NCBI RefSeq assembly: GCF_026385525.1
Contig: NZ_JANIDY010000001.1
Coordinates: 434,001 to 498,000 of the forward strand
DNA from: Bombella pluederhausensis
Lineage (GTDB): Bacteria; Pseudomonadota; Alphaproteobacteria; Acetobacterales; Acetobacteraceae
Direction of reading: 5' to 3'
DNA: 64,000 nucleotides
The notes under the pieces are model-generated. The model saw only the letters and a list, made by a program, of their open reading frames with translations, was not told the origin of the DNA and searched no databases. Each line of letters begins with the position of its first letter. Positions within the stretch are counted from its first letter, which is position 1. The translations under genes and the position numbers were made by a program. Shown here in pieces: positions 27,006 to 35,450 of the stretch.

Positions 27006-28145
27006 ATGGTTTCACTGAAGACCCTGCTGGGTTCCGCCAGTGTCATGCTGGCCGCTCTGGCTGTTGGCGTTCTGCCGGTTCATCAGGCGCAGGCAAAGGA
27101 TGTCCGGGACATTACGGGAGAGGTCGTCTCCGTCCCTGATCATCCACAGCGGATCATTCTGGGTGAAGGGCGGCTGATTTACGCTCTGGAGCCTCTGGAA
27201 GGGAAGCACCTGTTCGATCACGTCGTGGGCTGGCAGGGCGAGTTCCGTGAGGCGGATAAGCAGAATTATGAGCAGATGCTCAAGACCTTTCCGGAAGCCG
27301 ACAAGGTGGCCGTGATCGGTCGCACGACCGCCGATACGATCAGCCCGGAGAAAGTGCTGGACCTTCATCCTGATCTCGCCATTTTCAGCACAACAGGCCA
27401 TGGGCCGGGGCAGTCCGGTGATGTGACAGCCCGCCTGAAGGCGGCTCATATTCCTGTCCTGTTTGTGGATTTCCGTCAGGACCCGGTGAAGACGACCGTG
27501 CCCAGCATGCTCATTCTCGGTCAGGCCCTTGGTCGTGAGGACGAGGCCAAGGCCTATACGGATTTCTATAACAGCCGCCTGAATGTCATCCGTTCGGTCG
27601 TGGATACCATTCCAGAGGCCCAGCGCCCCAGCGTGTTCATCAACATGCTGGCCGGAGCACGGCAGAGCTGCTGCCATACGGCAGGGCGAGGCAATATGGG
27701 GGCCTTCATTGAGGCTGCCGGTGGCCGTAATATCGCTGCTGACCTCCTGCCGGGCTATATCGGGGATGTGTCAGCCGAGATGGTCATTGCCAAGGACCCG
27801 GACGTGCTGATTCTGGATGGGACACGAGGGCCGGGCAATAGCGGGCCGGGGCTGAAAATGGGGTCGCAGGTCATGCCAGAACTGGCACAGGCCTCCCTCA
27901 ATGCCTTGCTGAAAGCTCCGGAGCTTGCAGGGTTGAGTGCTGTCCGCAACGGGCGGGCTTACGGCATCTGGCATACCTTCTATGACAGCCCCTTCAACAT
28001 TCTGGCCATTGAGGTCATGGCAAAATGGTTCTACCCAGAGCGTTTCAAGGATCTGGACCCGGATGCTGACCGCAGCCTGATACAGAGCCGCTTTACAGTC
28101 ATGCCGAACAGCGGGACATATTGGATCAAGGCGAATGCCCATTAA
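27006..28145 (+). CDS. Iron-type ABC transporter substrate-binding protein
   Basis: A 379-residue periplasmic protein with signal peptide MVSLKTLLGSASVMLAALAV ... QAQA. It has the class III periplasmic-binding fold: 'ITGEVVSVPDHPQRIILGEG', 'PEADKVAVIGRTTADTISPE', 'LDLHPDLAIFSTTG' and 'IAADLLPGYIGDVSAEMVIA'. It would deliver ferric siderophore or a similar chelate to the permease. SD TAGGA precedes the ATG at 27006; an upstream in-frame ATG (26961) would spoil the signal peptide. First of three genes behind a Fur box. Confidence 0.92.
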   Translation: MVSLKTLLGSASVMLAALAVGVLPVHQAQAKDVRDITGEVVSVPDHPQRIILGEGRLIYALEPLEGKHLFDHVVGWQGEFREADKQNYEQMLKTFPEADKVAVIGRTTADTISPEKVLDLHPDLAIFSTTGHGPGQSGDVTARLKAAHIPVLFVDFRQDPVKTTVPSMLILGQALGREDEAKAYTDFYNSRLNVIRSVVDTIPEAQRPSVFINMLAGARQSCCHTAGRGNMGAFIEAAGGRNIAADLLPGYIGDVSAEMVIAKDPDVLILDGTRGPGNSGPGLKMGSQVMPELAQASLNALLKAPELAGLSAVRNGRAYGIWHTFYDSPFNILAIEVMAKWFYPERFKDLDPDADRSLIQSRFTVMPNSGTYWIKANAH

Positions 28146-29229
28146 AGAAACAGGAACGGAAGCGGACGGGTCATCAGCCGAAATGGCCCGTCTTGCGGCA
28201 CGACTTACAGGAATACAGACTTCTTATGTAAAACTGACCCGTCACCGGGTCGGTCTTCTTTGTCTGCTGGCAGGGCTGATTGTTCTTTCACTTCTGCTGG
28301 ATTTTTCGCTTGGTCCGGCAGGGCTTGGGCCTAAAGCTCTGATGCATGCACTCCTCAACCCTTCATCAGGTACAAATGCGGTTATTGTATGGCATATCCG
28401 CCTGCCTTACGCTCTGATGGCGGCCTTGGTGGGGATTGCTCTGGGGATTTCCGGCGGGGAGATGCAGACGGTTCTGGATAACCCGCTGGCCAGTCCTTAC
28501 ACGTTGGGCGTGTCTGCCGCTGCGGCCTTTGGGGCGTCACTGGCCATCGTGCTGCACTGGCATATTCCCTATGTGCCGGATAACTGGATGGTGCCGCTGG
28601 ATGCCTTCGTTTTTGCCGTTGGTTCAGCCGGTCTGCTGGAGCTGGTGGCCCGGGCACGGGGTCATTCCACGGCCATGGTGGTGCTGTTCGGTATTGCGCT
28701 GGTTTTCACCTTTCATGCCTTCGTGGCCCTGATGCAGTTCATTGCGGATGAGGATGCCTTGCAGGACCTCGTCTTCTGGACAATGGGCAGTCTGACACGG
28801 GCGGACTGGGGCAAGATTTCCGTGATGAGCCTTGGCTGCCTGCTGGTTCTGCCATTTTGCTTCCGGGCGGCTCCGGCTCTGACAGCCTTGCGGCTGGGTG
28901 AGGACAGGGCGGCCAGCTATGGCGTGGATACCCGACGCCTGCGGATGATGTCCCTTTTGCGGATCAGTATCCTTTCCGCTCTGGCGGTGTCCTTCGTGGG
29001 AACGATCGGTTTTGTGGGGCTTGTGGCCCCGCATATTGCACGCCGCCTGCTGGGGGAGGATCATCGTTTCTACCTGCCCGGTGCGGCTTTGTGTGGAGGC
29101 CTCATCATGTCTCTGGCCTCCATTGCCGCCAAGAACATCCTGCCGGGTGTCGTGATTCCGGTGGGGATCGTTACGTCACTGGTCGGGATTCCGTTCTTCC
29201 TTACTGTGGTTCTGAAAAAGGGGGCCTGA
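28135..29229 (+). CDS. FecCD-family iron ABC transporter permease
   Basis: A 364-residue polytopic inner-membrane protein with about nine hydrophobic segments. FecCD/BtuC hallmarks include 'WHIRLPYALMAALVGIALGI', 'GGEMQTVLDNPLASPYTLGV' and the coupling region 'FVGLVAPHIARRLLGEDHRF'. The ATG overlaps the end of the substrate-binding gene by 11 bp; a start at 28183 (MARLAARL) is also possible. It forms the channel with the next gene's ATPase. Confidence 0.94.
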   Translation: MPIKETGTEADGSSAEMARLAARLTGIQTSYVKLTRHRVGLLCLLAGLIVLSLLLDFSLGPAGLGPKALMHALLNPSSGTNAVIVWHIRLPYALMAALVGIALGISGGEMQTVLDNPLASPYTLGVSAAAAFGASLAIVLHWHIPYVPDNWMVPLDAFVFAVGSAGLLELVARARGHSTAMVVLFGIALVFTFHAFVALMQFIADEDALQDLVFWTMGSLTRADWGKISVMSLGCLLVLPFCFRAAPALTALRLGEDRAASYGVDTRRLRMMSLLRISILSALAVSFVGTIGFVGLVAPHIARRLLGEDHRFYLPGAALCGGLIMSLASIAAKNILPGVVIPVGIVTSLVGIPFFLTVVLKKGA

Positions 29230-29230
29230 C

Positions 29231-30028
29231 ATGGATGAATGTCCGACAGATCAGCTTGAGGTCGAGAAGTTCAGCGTCCATTACGGGCGGCGGCAGGTTC
29301 TGCATGATATGACGCTTGCTCCCATGCGGGCAGGACGTGTGACGGCCCTGCTGGGGCCGAACGGATCGGGGAAATCTACCTTCATGCGGGGGATTGCTGG
29401 CCTGACCCGTGCGGAAGGTAGTGTCCGTCTGGCCGGGCAGGACCTTGCAAAGCTTGGTGTGGGTGAGAGAGCCAGACTGGCCGCCTATCTGCCCCAGAGT
29501 CTTCCGCCAGCCGTACATCTTCAGGTGATTGAGGCTGTGATGGTGGCCCGCCGGGCTGGAGAGGCCGTTTCCGCCGAGATGGCCTTGCGCGAAAGCACTG
29601 ATGTTCTGGAGGAGCTGGGTATCGGTCATCTGGCTCTGCGTTACATGGATGAGCTTTCTGGTGGCCAGCGGCAGATGGTGGGTCTGGCGCAGGCGCTGGT
29701 GCGCCGTCCGGCCATGCTGCTGCTGGATGAGCCGCTGAGTGCGCTGGATTTACGCTACCAGTTTGCCGTCATGGATGTTGTCCGCCGTGAGACACGCAAG
29801 CGCAACATCGTGACGCTGCTTGTCGTGCATGACCTGAACATCGCCCTGCAACGGGCGCATGATGTCGTCTATATGCGGGATGGTCAGCTTGTGGCGCAGG
29901 GGGCCGTTATGGCCGTGACAACGCCGGAGGTTCTAGGGAAGGTCTATGGTGTTCAGACCCGTCTTGAGGTCTGCCCCCGTGGTCTGCCTCATGTGCTGGT
30001 GGATGGCATTTTTGAGGAAAGTGCCTGA
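29231..30028 (+). CDS. Iron-type ABC transporter ATP-binding protein
   Basis: A 265-residue ATPase with Walker A 'LLGPNGSGKSTFMRGIAGL', Q-loop 'YLPQSLPP', signature 'DELSGGQRQMVGLAQALVRR', Walker B 'MLLLDEPLSALD' and H-loop 'LLVVHDLNIALQRA'. It is of the FecE/FhuC/HmuV type and follows the permease stop by one base. It powers the importer; the terminator 30053-30086 ends the operon. Confidence 0.95.
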   Translation: MDECPTDQLEVEKFSVHYGRRQVLHDMTLAPMRAGRVTALLGPNGSGKSTFMRGIAGLTRAEGSVRLAGQDLAKLGVGERARLAAYLPQSLPPAVHLQVIEAVMVARRAGEAVSAEMALRESTDVLEELGIGHLALRYMDELSGGQRQMVGLAQALVRRPAMLLLDEPLSALDLRYQFAVMDVVRRETRKRNIVTLLVVHDLNIALQRAHDVVYMRDGQLVAQGAVMAVTTPEVLGKVYGVQTRLEVCPRGLPHVLVDGIFEESA

Positions 30029-30052
30029 CACGGTTCTGATGTATCAGGAATG

Positions 30053-30086
30053 AAAAAGGCGGGGTCATCATGCCCCGCCTTTTTTT
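30053..30086. terminator. Bidirectional terminator between ABC importer and hemF
   Basis: AAAAAGGCGGGG (30053-30064) pairs with CCCCGCCTTTTT (30073-30084), with a T-run on one side and an A-run on the other, between convergent genes. Confidence 0.85.
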
Positions 30087-30092
30087 ATGGCT

Positions 30093-30998
30093 TCACGGCC
30101 AGATGACTTCCGGCGGCATGGACATCAGGATGGCATCGGTGTTGCCACCTGTTTTCAGGCCAAACAGGGTGCCCCGGTCATAGAGGAGGTTGAACTCGAC
30201 ATAACGTCCCCGCCGCTGGAGCTGGGCCAGACGGTCTTCATCTGTCCACGGGGTGAACATCCGTTTGCGGACGATACCTGCATAGCTGTTCAGGAAGGCT
30301 TCCCCGACATCACGGGTGAAGGTGAAGTCATTGGTGAGGTTCTGGCTGTCCAGCCAGTCATAGAAGATGCCGCCAAGCCCACGAGGCTCATTGCGGTGCT
30401 TCAGGAAGAAATACTCGTCACACCATTTCTTGAAGCGGGGGTAATAATCCGGGTCGTGTTTATCGCAGGCTTCCTGAAAGGCCCGGTGGAACTCTGCGGC
30501 ATCTTCACGGGCTTCTGCACTTTTGGGGAACATGGGGGTGATGTCCCCGCCGCCGCCAAACCACCCCTTGGAGGTGATGATCATGCGGGTGTTGAAATGA
30601 GCCGCACTGACATGGGGATTGCAGGGATGGGCCACCAGCGAGATGCCCGTGGCGAAGAAGCGGGGGTCTTCCTCCGCTCCGGGAATAGTTTTGCGGAACT
30701 CTGGTGAAAACTCACCCCAGACTGTGGAGACATTCACGCCGACCTTCTCGAAGACACGCCCCTTCATGACAGACATGACACCGCCGCCGCCTTCCGGCCG
30801 GTCCCATGATGTGCGCTGGAAACGCCCCGGCTGTTCATGGCCTTTCAGGACAGGCGCATCTTTGCTGGCGGCTTCGTCTTCCAGAGCTTCATAGGCGGCG
30901 CATATCCTGTCCCGCAGGCTTTCAAACCAATTTCGGGCTTCGTCCGTCAGGCTGGCATGGGGGAGGTCAGGCAGGGCGAAAGGCGTTGAGGCAGACAT
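30093..30998 (-). CDS. hemF: Oxygen-dependent coproporphyrinogen-III oxidase
   Basis: A 301-residue HemF starting [20 protein letters not shown]. Signature stretches are '[15 protein letters not shown]', '[20 protein letters not shown]', '[20 protein letters not shown]', '[20 protein letters not shown]' and '[20 protein letters not shown]'. It converts coproporphyrinogen III to protoporphyrinogen IX using O2. The start at 30998 has SD AGGAG at good spacing; the ATG two codons upstream abuts it. It supports the aerobic haem pathway together with hemC and hemD. Confidence 0.97.
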   Translation of the reverse strand: MSASTPFALPDLPHASLTDEARNWFESLRDRICAAYEALEDEAASKDAPVLKGHEQPGRFQRTSWDRPEGGGGVMSVMKGRVFEKVGVNVSTVWGEFSPEFRKTIPGAEEDPRFFATGISLVAHPCNPHVSAAHFNTRMIITSKGWFGGGGDITPMFPKSAEAREDAAEFHRAFQEACDKHDPDYYPRFKKWCDEYFFLKHRNEPRGLGGIFYDWLDSQNLTNDFTFTRDVGEAFLNSYAGIVRKRMFTPWTDEDRLAQLQRRGRYVEFNLLYDRGTLFGLKTGGNTDAILMSMPPEVIWP

Positions 30999-31262
30999 GA
31001 GCATCTCCTGATCTGTGAAAGCAGAAACGGACAGTGTGTCACTCTGATGGTGTCATGATTGTCCTTCATAGGCGAAAATTCCTTGTCTGGCTTACTGACT
31101 TTTCCGGATGCTGTGAAAAGGGCGAACAGCTTTACCTGTTGATTTTTGGGTTGGTCTTCTTAAACACTCTCCGCTATCTGATGAGAGACTGCCAGAAGGG
31201 TTGTGCGGGATTGTGTAACCTGCGAGCGGCGACCGGGTCGGGGCAGGATGAAGTGAGGATTT

Positions 31263-32162
31263 ATGGTTGCAGACAAGATGATTGAGCCCGTCATTGGTGT
31301 CATCGGGGGTTCCGGCCTTTATGAGATCGATGGGCTGGAAAATCGGGAATGGCGTCGTTGTGAGTCCCCCTGGGGTTCCCCTTCTGATGAACTGCTGTTT
31401 GGCACGTTGGAGGGCGTAAAGTGCGTGTTCCTGCCCCGTCACGGCCGTGGGCATCCCATTCCGCCATCCCGTCTGAATTACCGTGCGAATATTGATGCCC
31501 TCAAACGGGCTGGCGTGACGGACATCATTTCTCTCTCCGCTGTAGGGTCTTTGAAGGAGGAGCTGGCACCGGGCCATTTCGTGCTGGTGGACCAGTTCAT
31601 CGACTTGACGCAGGGTCGCCCTCGCACCTTCTTTGAGGAAGGCTGCGTGGCGCATGTCAGCATGGGTGAGCCGGTTTCAGCCCGTATGGCTGGTGTACTG
31701 GCTGATGAGGCCGAGAAGCTGGGCATTACCGTGGCACGGGGCGGCAGCTATGTCGTGATCGAAGGACCACAATTCTCCACTCGTGCCGAAAGTGAGCTGT
31801 ACCGTTCATGGGGTGCCTCTGTCATCGGCATGACGAACATGCCAGAGGCCCGTTTGGCCCGTGAGGCCGAGATGAATTACGCCACGGTCGCCATGGTGAC
31901 AGATTATGACTGCTGGCATGAGGAGCATGAGAACGTCACGGTGGAAGCTGTGGTCCGCACCATGAAAAGCAATTCCAAACATGCACGGGAGCTTGTCCGC
32001 CGGGCTATTCCAGCTCTTGGCAAGGCTCGTCCCCTTTGCACGGGGCCCGGTGCGGCAGAGCGTGCGCTGGATAACGCCATCATCACCCCGCCAGAAGCCA
32101 GAGACTTTTCCGTTCTGGCCCGTCTGGATGCCGTGGCAGGGCGTGTGCTGTTCAATAGCTGA
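31263..32162 (+). CDS. mtnP: S-methyl-5'-thioadenosine phosphorylase
   Basis: A 299-residue enzyme starting MVADKMIEPVIGVIGGSGLY. The family signature 'IGVIGGSGLYEIDGLENREW', 'VFLPRHGRGHPIPPSRLNYR', 'CVAHVSMGEPVS' and 'YVVIEGPQFSTRAESELYRS' are present. It cleaves methylthioadenosine to adenine and methylthioribose-1-phosphate in methionine salvage. The related purine nucleoside phosphorylase differs at the substrate site; the 'MTNMPEA' segment supports MTA phosphorylase. About 260 bp of upstream sequence show no riboswitch that I recognise. Confidence 0.94.
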   Translation: MVADKMIEPVIGVIGGSGLYEIDGLENREWRRCESPWGSPSDELLFGTLEGVKCVFLPRHGRGHPIPPSRLNYRANIDALKRAGVTDIISLSAVGSLKEELAPGHFVLVDQFIDLTQGRPRTFFEEGCVAHVSMGEPVSARMAGVLADEAEKLGITVARGGSYVVIEGPQFSTRAESELYRSWGASVIGMTNMPEARLAREAEMNYATVAMVTDYDCWHEEHENVTVEAVVRTMKSNSKHARELVRRAIPALGKARPLCTGPGAAERALDNAIITPPEARDFSVLARLDAVAGRVLFNS

Positions 32163-32190
32163 ACAGAACGTCTGATAATGTCGTGAGAAG

Positions 32191-32221
32191 GGCCTCCCTG
32201 CCAGTGCAGGGAGGCCTTTTT
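32191..32221. terminator. Terminator between mtnP and the SDR gene
   Basis: GGCCTCCCTG (32191-32200) pairs with CAGGGAGGCC (32207-32216), followed by TTTTT, between convergent genes. Confidence 0.85.
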
Positions 32222-32234
32222 CATGCCATCCGTT

Positions 32235-33023
32235 TCAGAAACCGTGCAGCAGACCACCATCAACCGGGATGCAGGTGCCGGTGATGTAAGAGGCGAGAGG
32301 ACTGGCGAGGAAGGCAGCCATATGGCCCAGCTCCTCTGGCTGACCGTAACGGCCAACGGGCACCCCATCTTCTTTCTGTTTGCGGAACTCATCAAGGGGA
32401 ATGCCCGCTTTTTCAGCCCGTATCTTGTTGAGGGAGGCGATGCGGTCCGTCTCGAACCGTCCCGGCAGGAGTGTGTTGACGGTTACACCATCACGGGCCA
32501 CCTCTCTGGCGAGGGTTTTCCCCCAGCTTGCCAATGCTGACCGTAAGGCACTGGAGAGAACGAGATTGGGAATAGGCTCTGCCACACTGGTGGAAGATAC
32601 CATAATGACCCGACCAAACTGCCGCTGCCTCATACCGGGCAGATACTGGCTGACGAGCTGCATGGTGGGAAGGAGCATGGTGGCAGCTTCTTTCTGCCAG
32701 AGAGCTGGATCGCATGTTGTGGCAGGCCCTAAAGGCGGGCCGCCACCATTGCTGATGATGATGTCGGTTTCCGGGACACTGTCCTGCAACGCTTTCAGGC
32801 AGGACTGGACACTGTCGGTCTCCGAGAAATCTACGACATGCCAGAGGGGTGTGATGCCGGTTTCCACCGTAAGAGCTTGAGCGGCCTTCTTCAGTTTGTC
32901 CTCACTGCGGGCAAGAAGGCAGGGCTGGACGCCCTCCTGTGCCAGCGCACGGGCAATGCCCAGCCCAAGCCCCTGACTCCCGCCCATGATGATGGCGGAA
33001 CGTCCTTTCAGATGTAGCTCCAT
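32235..33023 (-). CDS. Short-chain dehydrogenase/reductase
   Basis: A 262-residue SDR starting MELHLKGRSAIIMGGSQGLG. The nucleotide-binding 'GGSQGLGLGIARAL', 'IIISNGGGPPLGPA' in place of NNAG, and a catalytic region with 'VIMVSSTSVAEPIPNLVLSS' and 'SALRSALASWGKTLAREVAR' are present. In that region the usual Tyr-x-x-x-Lys pair is not evident: the segment reads LSSALRSALASW, where Tyr/Lys would be expected, as in some atypical SDRs. The C-terminus 'YITGTCIPVDGGLLHGF' is typical of the FabG-like group. Substrate unknown. A strong SD (GAAGGAGA) precedes the ATG. Confidence 0.9.
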   Translation of the reverse strand: MELHLKGRSAIIMGGSQGLGLGIARALAQEGVQPCLLARSEDKLKKAAQALTVETGITPLWHVVDFSETDSVQSCLKALQDSVPETDIIISNGGGPPLGPATTCDPALWQKEAATMLLPTMQLVSQYLPGMRQRQFGRVIMVSSTSVAEPIPNLVLSSALRSALASWGKTLAREVARDGVTVNTLLPGRFETDRIASLNKIRAEKAGIPLDEFRKQKEDGVPVGRYGQPEELGHMAAFLASPLASYITGTCIPVDGGLLHGF

Positions 33024-33345
33024 GCTGGTCTCCTTCGTCTCTATCCTGATGCCTCTTTATGAGGTGGATGAGGAGCAGATTCACGCTTCACGAAGCATCA
33101 GGCAAGGGGAAGAAGGCGGTGATCAGGAATGATAAGAATTGTCTGTTTTCAAAAGGAAATTCAAAAGCAATAACGATTAAAAAATCCTGCCGCCTTGATG
33201 GGTATCCTTCTTGACGCTGCACGGGGCCATACCTATCTCTCACTCGCCCCGTGAAATCGGGGAGTTTACTGGTGCGCTGCTAGAATGAGCGCAATAACCC
33301 GGCTGCGCTGCTTCAAAGAAGGGCCAGCCTAAAATGGAGTGATCC
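33024..33345. other. Promoter region before groESL
   Basis: About 320 bp between the SDR start and groES. The left part is AT-rich and holds the SDR promoter. A heat-shock promoter lies at 33210-33238 and an imperfect hairpin at 33242-33265 (ACTCGCCCC / GGGGAGT) in the leader. No CIRCE element (TTAGCACTC-N9-GAGTGCTAA) is present. Confidence 0.6.
33210..33238 (+). promoter_or_regulatory. RpoH (sigma-32) type heat-shock promoter of groESL
   Basis: CTTGAC at 33210-33215 and CCTATCT at 33232-33238 fit the alphaproteobacterial RpoH pattern CTTG-N17/18-CYTATnT, with 18 bases between CTTG and CCTAT. It lies about 110 bp upstream of the groES start. Confidence 0.75.
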
Positions 33346-33636
33346 ATGACGAAGTTTCGTCCCCTTCACGACCGTGTAGTGGTCCGCCGTCTGGACGGTG
33401 AAGAAAAAACCGCCGGTGGTATCATCATTCCTGAGACCGCCAAGGAAAAGCCGATGGAAGGCGAAGTCCTGGCTGTTGGTTCCGGTGTCCGCAATGAGCA
33501 GGGTCAGATCGTGCCGCTGGATGTTAAGGCTGGCGACCGTGTCCTGTTCGGCAAATGGTCCGGTACTGAGGTGAAGATTGGCGGTGAAGACCTGCTGATC
33601 ATGAAAGAGAGCGACATTCTGGGGATCGTTGGCTGA
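33346..33636 (+). CDS. groES: Co-chaperonin GroES
   Basis: A 96-residue GroES: '[20 protein letters not shown]', the mobile loop '[20 protein letters not shown]', and '[20 protein letters not shown]'. It caps GroEL during folding. SD GGAGTGA precedes the ATG; groEL follows after 50 bp. Confidence 0.99.
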   Translation: MTKFRPLHDRVVVRRLDGEEKTAGGIIIPETAKEKPMEGEVLAVGSGVRNEQGQIVPLDVKAGDRVLFGKWSGTEVKIGGEDLLIMKESDILGIVG

Positions 33637-33662
33637 AGCCACTTTCCGGATTTTCTTTCTGA

Positions 33663-35348
<1,686 letters not shown>

Positions 35349-35362
35349 TCGCTCATTCCTCT

Positions 35363-35388
35363 CCATCCCGGTCGTTCGGCCGGGATGG
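35363..35388. other. Hairpin after groEL
   Basis: CCATCCCGG (35363-35371) pairs with CCGGGATGG (35380-35388) without a T-run. It may protect the groESL mRNA 3' end or act with the following terminator. Confidence 0.5.
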
Positions 35389-35412
35389 CCTCCTGTTACG
35401 ACAGGTCAAAAG

Positions 35413-35446
35413 AAAAGCCTCGCTCGAAAGAGCGGGGCTTTTTTTG
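35413..35446. terminator. Terminator between groEL and the DinG-like helicase
   Basis: AAAAGCCTCGCTC and GAGCGGGGCTTTTTTT pair around a GAAA loop with one G:T pair. T-rich on the plus side and A-rich on the minus side, it sits between convergent genes. Confidence 0.8.
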
Positions 35447-35450
35447 TGGG

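Noticed and set aside
31005-31262. Possible riboswitch before mtnP
   Set aside because: No known SAM-type core or strong multi-stem fold was found by eye; the gap looks like an ordinary promoter region.
33242-33265. Possible CIRCE element before groES
   Set aside because: The repeat ACTCGCCCC/GGGGAGT lacks the TTAGCACTC-N9-GAGTGCTAA layout; spacing and bases differ.
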